A stretch of DNA of 64,000 nucleotides from Marinilabiliaceae bacterium ANBcel2. Lineage in GTDB: Bacteria; Bacteroidota; Bacteroidia; Bacteroidales; Marinilabiliaceae. Location: contig JARULA010000001.1 in assembly GCA_029688995.1 (NCBI GenBank), forward strand, positions 1 through 64,000, written 5' to 3'. The position numbers and the translations under genes were made by a program. Of the stretch, positions 49,178-58,076 are shown in pieces. The stretch's first letter is position 1. The number at the start of each line of letters is the position of its first letter. The notes under the pieces were generated by a model. The model worked only from the letters and a program-made list of their open reading frames with translations. It was not told where the DNA came from and did no database searches.

Positions 49178-50016
49178 TATTTACGTTTTTTAGTTGCAAC
49201 ACAACTATAGTCATCATTAGCTTTTTGTTCTTGATCTTTATAACCTTGTAATCTTGACAACATCTCATCAAAATCAACTTCATGAGCATCAAATTCGGGT
49301 CCGTCAACACAAACAAACCGGGTTTTACCGGCTACGGTTACACGACAGGCACCACACATACCTGTACCATCAACCATTATGGTATTTAAACTGGCAATAG
49401 AAGGTATATTATGTTTTTTTGTGGTCATAGAAGCAAACTTCATCATTATTCCGGGTCCAATTATTACAGCCTGATCAACCTTCTCGCTGTTTATCACCTC
49501 TTCCATCCCTTCGGTAATTAATCCTTTTTTACCATAAGAACCATCATCGGTCATTACAACAACTTCATCGGAATACTCTTTTATCTGCTCCTCAAGGATA
49601 ATAAGATCTTTTGATCGTGCTGCAATAACAGATATAACCTTATTACCGGCTTTTTTCAAAGCTTCTACTATAGGCAACAAAGGAGCTACACCAACACCTC
49701 CACCACATGCAAGGACGGTTCCAAACTTCTCGACATGAGTTGCCTGCCCTAAAGGTCCAACCAAATCAGTCACATAATCACCTGCTTCAAGTTCAGCTAA
49801 CTTTTTAGAAGTTACCCCTACAGTTTGAACAACAAGATTAACGGTTCCCTTTTCAATATCAGCAGACGAAATAGTTAGCGGAATACGCTCACCCTTCTCA
49901 TCGACCCTTATCATAACAAAATGTCCGGCCTTACGAGCTTTAGCAATTCGTGGTGCCTCAATATCGAGAGAAACCACATTGTCTGAAAAAAACTTTTTAC
50001 TAACAACTTTATACAT
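49177..50016 (-). CDS. NfnA-like FAD/[2Fe-2S] oxidoreductase subunit
   Basis: 279 residues of the ferredoxin-NADP+ reductase fold. The FAD site is around RIPLTISS, the NAD(P) loop is CGGGVGVAPLLPIVEAL, and the C-terminal [2Fe-2S] ligands are in GTGMCGACRVTV ... RFVCVDGPEFD, as in PyrK/SudB/NfnA proteins. Together with the adjacent NfnB-like protein it would exchange electrons among NADH, NADPH and ferredoxin. The -7 element TAATTTTG is at 50073-50066 on the minus strand. PyrK for a class 1B DHOD is an alternative, since a DHOD-like gene is in the same operon. Confidence 0.87.
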   Translation of the reverse strand: MYKVVSKKFFSDNVVSLDIEAPRIAKARKAGHFVMIRVDEKGERIPLTISSADIEKGTVNLVVQTVGVTSKKLAELEAGDYVTDLVGPLGQATHVEKFGTVLACGGGVGVAPLLPIVEALKKAGNKVISVIAARSKDLIILEEQIKEYSDEVVVMTDDGSYGKKGLITEGMEEVINSEKVDQAVIIGPGIMMKFASMTTKKHNIPSIASLNTIMVDGTGMCGACRVTVAGKTRFVCVDGPEFDAHEVDFDEMLSRLQGYKDQEQKANDDYSCVATKKRK

Positions 50017-50212
50017 ATTATACTCCTGATTTGACGCAATGATTATAATTTATACAAAAAACATACAAAATTAATCATTATTGTTATCATATACACATTA
50101 TTAGATATTAAATTGAATGTTTATATTAATTCTAAATTAGAAAAAAACGCATCATTTAAACAACCAGGCAATCCTTTAAAGAGATTTTATATATAAAATT
50201 GATATAATCTTA

Positions 50213-50220
50213 TATTTTTG
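50213..50220 (+). promoter_or_regulatory. -7 element for the SUI1 gene
   Basis: TATTTTTG, 24 bases before the ATG; no clear -33 element. Confidence 0.45.
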
Positions 50221-50243
50221 CAAAAAGCAAAATAAAAAGAGCT

Positions 50244-50594
50244 ATGGCAAAAAACAGAAAAGAGAGAGAGGGAGGAATGGTATTCAGCACTAACCCGGAT
50301 TATGATTATCATAATGAGGAGAGTGAAGAACCTGTCACTCTTCGGCCCGGGCAGCAAGACCTTAGAATAATACTTGATCGTAAACAGCGAAAAGGAAAAT
50401 CGGTTACTCTTATTTGCGGCTTTATTGGAACAAAGGAAGATATGAAGAGTCTTGAGAAAGAGTTAAAATCAATTTGCGGTGCAGGGGGATCAACAAAAAA
50501 CGAAGAGATTCTAATACAAGGTGATTTTAGAGATAAAATAGTTGATTATCTTAAATCAAAAGGTTATAAAGCAAAAAAAGCAGGTGGCAATTAA
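50244..50594 (+). CDS. eIF1/SUI1-like translation initiation factor (YciH family)
   Basis: 116 residues. The SUI1 fold occupies about residues 38-112: LRIILDRKQRKGKSVTLICGFIG, LEKELKSICGAGGSTKNEEILIQGDFRDKIVDYLKSKGY. The GAGGSxK...I..QGD block is the SUI1 signature. Residues 1-35 are hydrophilic and variable. Bacterial homologues such as YciH are thought to affect initiation fidelity or stress translation; the role in Bacteroidota is not established. Confidence 0.92.
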   Translation: MAKNRKEREGGMVFSTNPDYDYHNEESEEPVTLRPGQQDLRIILDRKQRKGKSVTLICGFIGTKEDMKSLEKELKSICGAGGSTKNEEILIQGDFRDKIVDYLKSKGYKAKKAGGN

Positions 50595-50635
50595 CATTTT
50601 TTGCTAAATTTACGCCTTAAACAGCTCAAAATTTT

Positions 50636-51673
50636 ATGTCGGCAACAATATTTAGTCATCTGTTACTACCTTATTTAATAGCTATGTTTTTAGCTATTAA
50701 CATGGGTGGAAGCGGAACAGCACCATCGTTTTCAACAGCATACGGTACAAATCTTATAAAAAAGGGTCTTATTCCCGGACTGTTTGGAATTATGGTTTTT
50801 ATAGGAGCTATTGCTGCAGGAAAAAACACCTCGCTAACAATTGGAAATGATCTTCTTCCAAGAGAGATGATGGATTACACCCTGGTCTCAATAATCCTTC
50901 TATCTGTTAGTCTGGCACTCCTTTTTGCCAACATAATGGGAATCCCCCAATCTACCAGTCAGGCTACAATTTTATCTGTAACAGCACCAGCACTCTATTT
51001 TAACACACTCAACACAAACAAACTATTTGTTGATATTCTTCCCACCTGGTTTATATTACCAATAATATCTTTTGTAATATGTTTTTTAATAGGTAAGTAC
51101 ATATATAATCCCATAAGAAAAAGGGGACTGCTTTTTAAAGCAAAAACTCACAATCATCCAATTTTAAAAGGACTTATAATTTCAATGTCTCTATATGTAG
51201 CATTTAGTATAGGAGCCAACAATGTTGCAAATGCAGCCGGACCAATTGCTTCAATGACTATTAATGAACTGGATATGCATCCTACCGAGCATAACTTTAA
51301 ATTGATAATGATTTTATCAACTCTAATTGTTGCTCCAAATTTTGGTATTGGAAGCTCTTTTTTTGGAAGAAAAATAATGCAAAACACAGGAAAAGAGATC
51401 ATTCTTTTTGGTAAAATAGAGGCTATAATTATTGCTTTTGTAACAGCAAGTCTTTTACTAATGGCGTCAGTGATTAAGGGCGTTCCAACTTCTCTTGTGC
51501 AACTAAACGTTGGAGCTATTTTAGGTATAGGAGTTGCTAAACTGGGAGCGAAAAATATTTTTAGAAAAACTGAGGTTAATAAATTCTTTGTTATATGGCT
51601 AATTTCTCCATTAATATCATTTTTTACTGCATTAATTCTTACTTGGTTAGCAGATACTAACGGATTATTATAA
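50636..51673 (+). CDS. PiT family inorganic phosphate permease
   Basis: 345 residues, about ten membrane helices. Both PiT signature repeats are visible: NMGGSGTAPSFSTAYGTNL near the start and SIGANNVANAAGPIASM near residue 190. PiT proteins carry phosphate (sometimes sulfate) with H+ or Na+. It is shorter than E. coli PitA (499) because the large central loop is missing, as in many compact members. No PhoU-like partner gene adjoins. It lies 41 bases after the SUI1 gene. Confidence 0.88.
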   Translation: MSATIFSHLLLPYLIAMFLAINMGGSGTAPSFSTAYGTNLIKKGLIPGLFGIMVFIGAIAAGKNTSLTIGNDLLPREMMDYTLVSIILLSVSLALLFANIMGIPQSTSQATILSVTAPALYFNTLNTNKLFVDILPTWFILPIISFVICFLIGKYIYNPIRKRGLLFKAKTHNHPILKGLIISMSLYVAFSIGANNVANAAGPIASMTINELDMHPTEHNFKLIMILSTLIVAPNFGIGSSFFGRKIMQNTGKEIILFGKIEAIIIAFVTASLLLMASVIKGVPTSLVQLNVGAILGIGVAKLGAKNIFRKTEVNKFFVIWLISPLISFFTALILTWLADTNGLL

Positions 51674-51719
51674 AAAAAGCGGAATAACAAAAAAAGTAAA
51701 GGTGTAATAGAGAGGGAAA

Positions 51720-51868
51720 AATTCACGGAAACTTTTAATGAAAAAATCTCTAAGCATCAGTTTTATCTGAAACAATTACTATAACCTGTAAATATCAACA
51801 ATAAAAGAGCTTAATTCATAATTCACACCTAACAAATAAAAGATTACTCATCAAAAGTTCCGTGAATT
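51720..51868. repeat. Spaced inverted repeat, MITE-like
   Basis: AATTCACGGAAACTTTTAAT from 51720 mirrors ATCAAAAGTTCCGTGAATT ending at 51868, with two small differences, across a 108-base AT-rich interior without a gene. It sits in the convergent gap between the Pit permease and the ATP-cone nuclease. It could be a short non-autonomous element or a long-range RNA stem. No clear target duplication is seen. Confidence 0.5.
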
Positions 51869-51938
51869 TATTATGCAAAAATACAACAATTTTCCGCTTA
51901 GCCAAAGTCAATATGGAGATTGCTAATAATTAACTAAG

Positions 51939-52775
51939 TTAACCACACAGATCATAAATCTCTTCAAGCACTCTTTTTCTTTTAGTATTTGTTAATTCAA
52001 GAGAGTCTAACAGCGAATTATCCTTAACAATTTCACGACATAAAACTATATTCTTTTTTAACAATTTAGATTTATGAGCCTTAGTTAGCCGGGTTAAAGT
52101 GGTAACAGGAAATATCCCAAACTTTTCTATAAGTGCTTTCAAGCTACTCTTTTCAGGATAATCCCAGCTCATCATATCAAGACCGCTACACAATCCAAAC
52201 GAAAGGGCATCCTCTGAAAAGCGTGTATTTGTAACAACCCATCCATGATAATTTACACTATTCTGCTTCAACTCGCTTTTTCTTTTATCAATTATATCAT
52301 TTACACGAGATCTTATATATAAAGGCACCTGAACGCTGGAGAATTTCCCCCTGCTATTATAAAATTTACACTCTACAAAATGTTGATGAGTCTCTTTAAC
52401 TGCAACAACATCTACCTCATGACTAACGCATTTCCCTTCGGTATTAACTCCTACCTCAACACTATATCCCATGCAACGAAAAAGGTGACCAACAAAATGC
52501 TCAAAAGGGTATCCACTGGGCCCCAGCTCCATAATAGCAGTTTTTAAACTATAACGAGCAGCCATACTTCGCCGTTTCTTACGAAGAAGAGAAAAAGCTC
52601 GTTTATATATTTTACCGGTATTCATACCATCCTTAACCCATAGCGATATGTCATCGGTAACATTTTCTGCAAGCTGCGCCTCGGCACCACTTCTCTGTAA
52701 AGATCGTCTGAGTTTAGAAGGATCAAAAATCTCTTTCTCGCCTGAAGCTTTTATTATATACCTATTTTTTTGCAT
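51939..52775 (-). CDS. ATP-cone protein fused to Mrr-like PD-(D/E)XK nuclease
   Basis: 278 residues. Residues 1-85 match the ATP-cone, the nucleotide sensor of ribonucleotide reductases and NrdR (ASGEKEIFDPSKLRRSLQRSGA, IYKRAFSLLRKK). Residues 90-200 form a restriction-endonuclease-like domain: FEHFVGHLFRCMGY with Glu92, Asp122 in HEVDVVAV, and the E135-C-K137 pair in HFVECKF, so the catalytic D-ExK set is complete. The last 75 residues look like a small helical domain. It follows the DUF1460 gene by 25 bases. No methyltransferase is nearby. Possibly a nucleotide-gated nuclease in repair or defence (inference). Confidence 0.83.
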   Translation of the reverse strand: MQKNRYIIKASGEKEIFDPSKLRRSLQRSGAEAQLAENVTDDISLWVKDGMNTGKIYKRAFSLLRKKRRSMAARYSLKTAIMELGPSGYPFEHFVGHLFRCMGYSVEVGVNTEGKCVSHEVDVVAVKETHQHFVECKFYNSRGKFSSVQVPLYIRSRVNDIIDKRKSELKQNSVNYHGWVVTNTRFSEDALSFGLCSGLDMMSWDYPEKSSLKALIEKFGIFPVTTLTRLTKAHKSKLLKKNIVLCREIVKDNSLLDSLELTNTKRKRVLEEIYDLCG

Positions 52776-52800
52776 ATAAAATTAAATAAACGAATAAAAA

Positions 52801-53718
52801 TCAATTAAATCGTGCCACTAAAATACCTTTAACATTATCAAGCGGCTTTAAATACTCTTGTAACTCAACGGGTGTAATTTCTACCTCATCATTTCTTAAT
52901 GAAGCATGAAGTAAAAAGAGCTGCTCATTTTTTAAAAAAGCAAGTCCGGTATGAGAAACATCCAATCCATCAATAGATGTAACCAAAGCAATAACATCTC
53001 CAGATTTTACAGAATTGCATATGCTGTTTATCTTCTCTTTTGGGATGTATCGCATATCAAACTGCGATATCGCTTGTTCACTATTTTTAAATTTATCTAT
53101 ATATGAACTATCCTCTTTAATACGGGGATAAGCATCAGGATTTGATGAGATAAAATTAACATTGGTATCTAGCTCTTTATCACCAACAATATCACTTATT
53201 AAAGTGATATCATATCTTTTTTTATTAACCTGAAGCCATTCAGAAAAATAGTGCAAACGGTCAAAATAAGAGAGCTTTCTACCTGAGAGAACCTTATCGT
53301 CACGATATCGTAAATTATAGAGTGCCCGCGACAAAAGATCAAATTCACACTTATTGTAATATGCAATAAAACCAAGAGCCAGAGAATTTTCAACAAAAGT
53401 AACACAGTCCATACCCCTCAGATTAACAGTTACTCTTTCATTTTTAAAATTATCCAGGGTACCGGCAACATAAGGGGTGCCAATAAAAAAAGTTCCGGCA
53501 GCAACAATATAATCACTCACCGTAGCAGAGCTAACATCTACATTTTCAAAAATAAAATCGATTGCATCAAAAAAAATAAGAGAATCTTTTGGAGTATAAT
53601 CAACTGTAACATTATCAGGCTTATCTTTAAAAATCAAATCGTCATGCTCACCGGCATTTAAAAAGTTACTACTACAAAAGCCTGAAAAAAATAGAATAGT
53701 TATAACTAAATAGCGCAT
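52801..53718 (-). CDS. DUF1460 family amidase-like protein
   Basis: 305 residues with an N-terminal signal segment (about 1-22). The core carries GTFFIGTPYVAGTLD, then Cys105 in GMDCVTFVENSLALG, and a later His in VSHTGLAFL. This Cys-His layout is the NlpC/P60-like fold of DUF1460, proposed to be N-acetylmuramoyl-L-alanine amidase or murein tripeptide hydrolases. It is likely periplasmic and acts on peptidoglycan fragments. The ATP-cone nuclease gene follows on the same strand. Confidence 0.85.
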   Translation of the reverse strand: MRYLVITILFFSGFCSSNFLNAGEHDDLIFKDKPDNVTVDYTPKDSLIFFDAIDFIFENVDVSSATVSDYIVAAGTFFIGTPYVAGTLDNFKNERVTVNLRGMDCVTFVENSLALGFIAYYNKCEFDLLSRALYNLRYRDDKVLSGRKLSYFDRLHYFSEWLQVNKKRYDITLISDIVGDKELDTNVNFISSNPDAYPRIKEDSSYIDKFKNSEQAISQFDMRYIPKEKINSICNSVKSGDVIALVTSIDGLDVSHTGLAFLKNEQLFLLHASLRNDEVEITPVELQEYLKPLDNVKGILVARFN

Positions 53719-53804
53719 AATAAATATTAATTACATATCAATTTTAGTAAAAATAGCAAAATACAAAAAAGTTATTCACATTTAGTTGCCCAAAAAGAAA
53801 AAAG

Positions 53805-53812
53805 TATCTTTG
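53805..53812 (+). promoter_or_regulatory. -7 element for the fni-hemN-hemG unit
   Basis: TATCTTTG with a weak TTTA at 53781-53784, 20 bases upstream. It gives an unusually long leader of about 95 bases before the GTG start. Confidence 0.5.
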
Positions 53813-53915
53813 AACTGCATAATAAAATAATCGCCTTAAGATATTTCTATTTACTAATATCTTTAAAGCTTTAACATTTATAATTTCTGCTAATTATAAT
53901 ATAAAGATTACTACT

Positions 53916-54917
53916 GTGGAGAATAGAAAAGAATCACATATAAAGCTTACCTTCGATTCACGTGTAAAGACAAAAGAAGCAGATAAGCGATTTTATTATG
54001 AGCCTCTCTTAAGCTCACATAAAAAAAGTGAGATAAAAAAGATCAGTTTTAACGGGAAAGAGATATCTATGCCTGTTTGGATATCAAGTATGACAGGAGG
54101 ATCATCTAAGGCCCGGGAGATGAATAAAAATCTTGCAAAAATTTGTAGTGAGTTTAAAATGGGAATGGGACTGGGATCATGCAGGATTGCACTTGAAAAC
54201 CATGAACACTTTGAAGACTTTAACATACGTAAGTATATTGGAGAGCAACCTTTTTATACTAATATTGGGGTTGCACAAATTGAAAAGATGTTAAAAAATA
54301 AAAGTTGTGATAAAATAGCTCAACTCATCTCAAAACTGAATGCAGACGGATTAATAATTCATGTAAATCCTCTTCAGGAGGCTTTCCAAAAAGAGGGTGA
54401 TTCATTTTATCACCCACCTATAGAAACAATAACAGAGTTTTCAAAAAAATATAATATCTCACTAATTGTAAAAGAGGTAGGTCAGGGAATGGGGCCCGAA
54501 AGTTTAAAGGCTCTTTTAAAGCTACCACTTGAAGCAATTGAGTTTGGAGCTTTGGGAGGCACAAATTTTACCAAACTGGAGCGTTTACGGGAAAAAAAAG
54601 GTGACAACGATTTTAACTGTCTGGCTAATACAGGCCATACTGCTGAGGAGATGACTTTTATGGTAAATAAAATAGTGTCGGATAACCTAACTGCCAAAGA
54701 TATTAAATGCAAAAAAGTGATAATTTCAGGAGGAATAGAGAGTGTTACTGATGGCTACTACCTTATAAACAAATCGACTCTGCCTGCTGTTATGGGTTTA
54801 GGAGCTACTTTTTTAAAATATGCCGAAAAAGATTATAACTCATTATATAATTTTGCATCCGACTTAAAAAAGAGTTTAAATTTGGCATACAATTTTCTAA
54901 AAGTAAAACCGGAGTAA
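53916..54917 (+). CDS. fni: Type 2 isopentenyl-diphosphate isomerase
   Basis: 333 residues, an FMN-dependent TIM barrel that interconverts IPP and DMAPP. RKESHIKLTFD at the N-terminus, SSMTGGSS, HVNPLQEAFQKEGD with the catalytic Gln and metal-binding Glu, and the phosphate-binding ISGGIES are present. The start is GTG at 53916; no better ATG is available before the conserved RKxxHI motif. It heads a run with hemN (37-base gap) and hemG (17-base gap), linking isoprenoid and heme supply. Confidence 0.88.
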   Translation: MENRKESHIKLTFDSRVKTKEADKRFYYEPLLSSHKKSEIKKISFNGKEISMPVWISSMTGGSSKAREMNKNLAKICSEFKMGMGLGSCRIALENHEHFEDFNIRKYIGEQPFYTNIGVAQIEKMLKNKSCDKIAQLISKLNADGLIIHVNPLQEAFQKEGDSFYHPPIETITEFSKKYNISLIVKEVGQGMGPESLKALLKLPLEAIEFGALGGTNFTKLERLREKKGDNDFNCLANTGHTAEEMTFMVNKIVSDNLTAKDIKCKKVIISGGIESVTDGYYLINKSTLPAVMGLGATFLKYAEKDYNSLYNFASDLKKSLNLAYNFLKVKPE

Positions 54918-54954
54918 TTTTTAATTTAAAAAAGGAATTGGACAATATAACTAA

Positions 54955-56328
54955 ATGGATATTAAAAAATTAACCGAAAAGTATAACAAAGCTGTACCAC
55001 GTTATACCAGTTATCCACCGGCCAACTATTTTTCAAATAAGTTTACCCCCGAGGATTATAAAGTGGCTGTAAAAGAGTCAAACTTGCTATCACCACAAAA
55101 TGTATCAATATATATTCACATCCCGTTTTGCTCAAAACTCTGTTTTTACTGTGGCTGCAATACTCTAATTTCACAAAGCCTTAAATTAAAAAGAGAGTAC
55201 ATAGATGCTTTAAAAAAGGAGATCACCGTAATAAGCCAATGGATTAAAAAAGATCGTACAGTAACACAGATACATTGGGGAGGTGGTACTCCAAACTCAT
55301 TAGAGAGCGATCAAATAATAGAGATAATGGAGCTTCTCAAAAAGAGCTTCTCCATCTCTAATAATGCCGAAATTGCAATAGAGTGTAATCCGGCATATCT
55401 TAATAAACCATATCTGTTAAAACTTTTAAAAGCAGGATTCAACAGAGTTAGTCTGGGTATCCAGGATTTTAACTCTGATATATTAAAAGGAGTTAACCGT
55501 GACAAATCGGAACTGCCCGTTGAGGAGCTTATAAAAATTATACAGAAAAGAGGTGCAGGTGTTAATCTCGATTTTATTTATGGCCTGCCCCAACAAACAA
55601 CAGAATCGTTTAAAGAGACAATAAAACAGGCTGTTGCCTTAGAGCCGGACAGACTGGTAACTTTTTCCTATGCGCATGTACCGTGGGTAAAACCTCATCA
55701 ATCGGTACTTAAAAAAGAGAGTATCCCCTCTCCCAACGAAAAACTTGAAATGTTTTCGGCAGCATGGGATGTAATAACAGATAGTAAAAAATATATTCCA
55801 ATAGGGATGGATCATTTTGCAAAAAAAGATGATCAACTAAGCCATGCATACAAAAACAATAATTTGCATCGAAACTTTCAGGGGTATTGTACTAAAGAGA
55901 CGACCGGACAGGTATATGCGTTTGGAGTATCGGCAATTAGTCAAACAGAAAGAGCATACGCTCAAAACACAAAGGAGATAAGAAAATATATAGACAATAT
56001 TTCTCAAGGAATTCCTGCAACTGAAAAAGGGCTCTTTTTATCAAAAGAAGAGCAAATTGTAAGGGAGTTAATAACTGAATTAATGTGCAATAACAAATTG
56101 GTATGGAAAAATGCTGCAGATCATCTCTCTTCAACCCCTGAAGAGTTGCAAAGAATAACACAATACTCTCCTGAAAAGATGAAAGAGTTTGTAGATGATC
56201 AGTTAGCAGAAGCAGATTTAAACGAAATAACAATTAAGGAGGCAGGCCGCTTTGTTGTTAGAAACATTGCTGCAATCTTAGACCCTAAACTAAACAGTAT
56301 GGATAATTGTTTCTCTAAAAGCATCTAA
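54955..56328 (+). CDS. hemN: Oxygen-independent coproporphyrinogen III dehydrogenase
   Basis: 457-residue radical SAM enzyme that makes protoporphyrinogen IX without oxygen. The cluster motif C59-x3-C63-x2-C66 is in HIPFCSKLCFYCGC. The N-terminal RYTSYPPA, the GGGTPNSL SAM block and the HemN-specific end region RELITELMCN are present, and the length (E. coli 457) is exact. This separates it from shorter HemW proteins. It feeds the protoporphyrinogen oxidase encoded next. Presence of HemN suggests anoxic heme synthesis. Confidence 0.95.
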   Translation: MDIKKLTEKYNKAVPRYTSYPPANYFSNKFTPEDYKVAVKESNLLSPQNVSIYIHIPFCSKLCFYCGCNTLISQSLKLKREYIDALKKEITVISQWIKKDRTVTQIHWGGGTPNSLESDQIIEIMELLKKSFSISNNAEIAIECNPAYLNKPYLLKLLKAGFNRVSLGIQDFNSDILKGVNRDKSELPVEELIKIIQKRGAGVNLDFIYGLPQQTTESFKETIKQAVALEPDRLVTFSYAHVPWVKPHQSVLKKESIPSPNEKLEMFSAAWDVITDSKKYIPIGMDHFAKKDDQLSHAYKNNNLHRNFQGYCTKETTGQVYAFGVSAISQTERAYAQNTKEIRKYIDNISQGIPATEKGLFLSKEEQIVRELITELMCNNKLVWKNAADHLSSTPEELQRITQYSPEKMKEFVDDQLAEADLNEITIKEAGRFVVRNIAAILDPKLNSMDNCFSKSI

Positions 56329-56345
56329 TAAACAGAAATTCAATT

Positions 56346-57719
56346 ATGAGCAACAAGAATGGATCGGTAATAATAACAGGAGCAGGACTAACAGGATTAA
56401 CAACAGCGTTTTATTTAAAAAAGGCAGGAATAAACTTCACTATAATAGAAAAAAAAGGTCGCCCCGGAGGTTCTATTAAAACGTATAAAGAAAAAGGGTT
56501 TATTTTTGAAAGTGGTCCAAATACCGGGGTAGTTTCACACGCCGAAGTGCAGGATCTGTTTGATAATCTCAAAGGAGAGGTAGAGTTTGAACCAGCAAAT
56601 AAAAAGGCAAAAAGAAGGCTTATATGGAAAGGGGCACGTTGGCACGATCTACCCGGTTGTATAAAAGATGGTGTAAAAACGCCTCTCTTTGCATGGAAAG
56701 ATAAATTCAAATTACTTCTTGAACCCTTTAGAAAAAAAGGTTCAAATCCCAATGAAACATTAGAAGCTCTGGTAAAAAGACGAATGGGGGCATCATTTTT
56801 AAATTACGCTGTTGACCCATTTGTAATAGGGATATATGCAGGTGATCCGTCCAAACTTATAACAAGACACGCACTACCCAAATTATATCAACTGGAACAA
56901 AATTATGGCAGCTTTATAAAAGGTGGAATAAAAAAAGCTTTCAAAAAAAAGGATGAGAATGAGAGAAAGGCTACCAGAACAATGTTTTCGGTAAAGGGAG
57001 GATTAAATAATTTAATAAATGCGTTGGTTAAATTTATAGGTGAAGAAAATATTATATATAACTGTGAAAATTTAACAATATATCCCGAAAATAGAGACTA
57101 TTCAGCTAGCTTTAGCAGCAACGGGGAAGAGAAAAAACTATTTGCTAAGTATGTTATATCAACTACAGGGGCTCACGAGATTCCAAACACATTTCCTTTT
57201 TTAAACCAAAAGGAAAAAAATGATATTACTAATTTAACCTATGCAAAGGTATTACAGGTAGCGGTAGGATACAAAAACTGGAGAGGCTTGCCTTTAAAAG
57301 CTTTTGGCGGACTGATACCACATAAAGAGAAGAGAAACATTTTGGGGATACAGTTTTTATCTTCTTTCTTATCGGGCAGAGCACCTGAAGATGGAGCACT
57401 GTTATCAGTCTTTTTAGGTGGGGTGCGCAACCCTGAAATAACTGAAAAGGATGATAATACCATAAAAGAGATTGTTATGCAAGAGCTAAAATGTATGTTA
57501 TTGATACCAGAAGGAGATGAACCAGATCTTTTTAAAGTTTTTAAACACACGCATGCCATACCACAATATAGTATTACAACAGAACAAAGATTAAAAAGAG
57601 TGAAGAAAATTGAGAAACAGTTTCCCGGACTATTTTTAGCAGGAAATTTAAGAGATGGTATAGGAATGGCTGACAGAATAAGACAAGGCACAATTATCGC
57701 AAAAAAAATAACCGGATAA
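56346..57719 (+). CDS. hemG: FAD-dependent protoporphyrinogen oxidase (HemY type)
   Basis: 457 residues. The FAD-binding GxGxxG is at G12-x-G14-x2-G17 (ITGAGLTGLTTAFYLKKAG), followed by a Glu at the end of the second strand and RPGGSIKTYKEKGFIFESGPNT, typical of the amine oxidase fold. The C-terminal FAD block FLAGNLRDGIGMADRIRQG is intact. It oxidises protoporphyrinogen IX to protoporphyrin IX, one step after HemN, and is the last gene of the unit. Members of this family can alternatively act on coproporphyrinogen. Confidence 0.92.
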   Translation: MSNKNGSVIITGAGLTGLTTAFYLKKAGINFTIIEKKGRPGGSIKTYKEKGFIFESGPNTGVVSHAEVQDLFDNLKGEVEFEPANKKAKRRLIWKGARWHDLPGCIKDGVKTPLFAWKDKFKLLLEPFRKKGSNPNETLEALVKRRMGASFLNYAVDPFVIGIYAGDPSKLITRHALPKLYQLEQNYGSFIKGGIKKAFKKKDENERKATRTMFSVKGGLNNLINALVKFIGEENIIYNCENLTIYPENRDYSASFSSNGEEKKLFAKYVISTTGAHEIPNTFPFLNQKEKNDITNLTYAKVLQVAVGYKNWRGLPLKAFGGLIPHKEKRNILGIQFLSSFLSGRAPEDGALLSVFLGGVRNPEITEKDDNTIKEIVMQELKCMLLIPEGDEPDLFKVFKHTHAIPQYSITTEQRLKRVKKIEKQFPGLFLAGNLRDGIGMADRIRQGTIIAKKITG

Positions 57720-57820
57720 TTATACCCGCATATTAAATTAGTATGCAACAAGATATAGAAAAAGAGAGCTAAAACCAGCAACAAAAAGCAGACAAATCAT
57801 AAAATATTTGCCAATAAAAT

Positions 57821-57851
57821 TTTGCAAAGTCAATTTTACACTCTATTTTTG
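57821..57851 (+). promoter_or_regulatory. Consensus promoter of tRNA-Ser
   Basis: TTTG (57821-57824), 19-base spacer, TATTTTTG (57844-57851); a full Bacteroidota -33/-7 match. The tRNA begins 17 bases later. Confidence 0.75.
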
Positions 57852-57867
57852 CAAGCGTTAAAACAAG

Positions 57868-57952
57868 GGAGAGATGGCAGAGTGGTCGATTGCGGCGGTC
57901 TTGAAAACCGTTGACCTTCGCGGGTCCGGGGGTTCGAATCCCTCTCTCTCCG
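57868..57952 (+). tRNA. tRNA-Ser (anticodon UGA)
   Basis: 85-base type II tRNA. GGAGAGA (57868-57874) pairs with TCTCTCC (57945-57951), with discriminator G. The anticodon loop CTTGAAA holds TGA at 57902-57904 between GCGGT and ACCGT. A long variable arm and the T loop GGTTCGAATCC are present. CCA is not encoded. It marks the boundary between conserved genes and the decayed accessory segment. Confidence 0.97.
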
Positions 57953-57966
57953 CAGAAAAGAAAAGT

Positions 57967-58000
57967 AAAAACCTGTAAGTGTTGACTTACAGGTTTTTTT
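57967..58000 (+). terminator. Terminator after tRNA-Ser
   Basis: ACCTGTAAGT (57971-57980) pairs perfectly with ACTTACAGGT (57985-57994) around GTTG, then a T run; A residues upstream pair with the T tract. Confidence 0.9.
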
Positions 58001-58076
58001 CAATACACAACAACAACCGAAAATCCCAAAGAATTTCTTTAGATTTTTTAAACAAGGGAGTTATTTATATTTGGGG

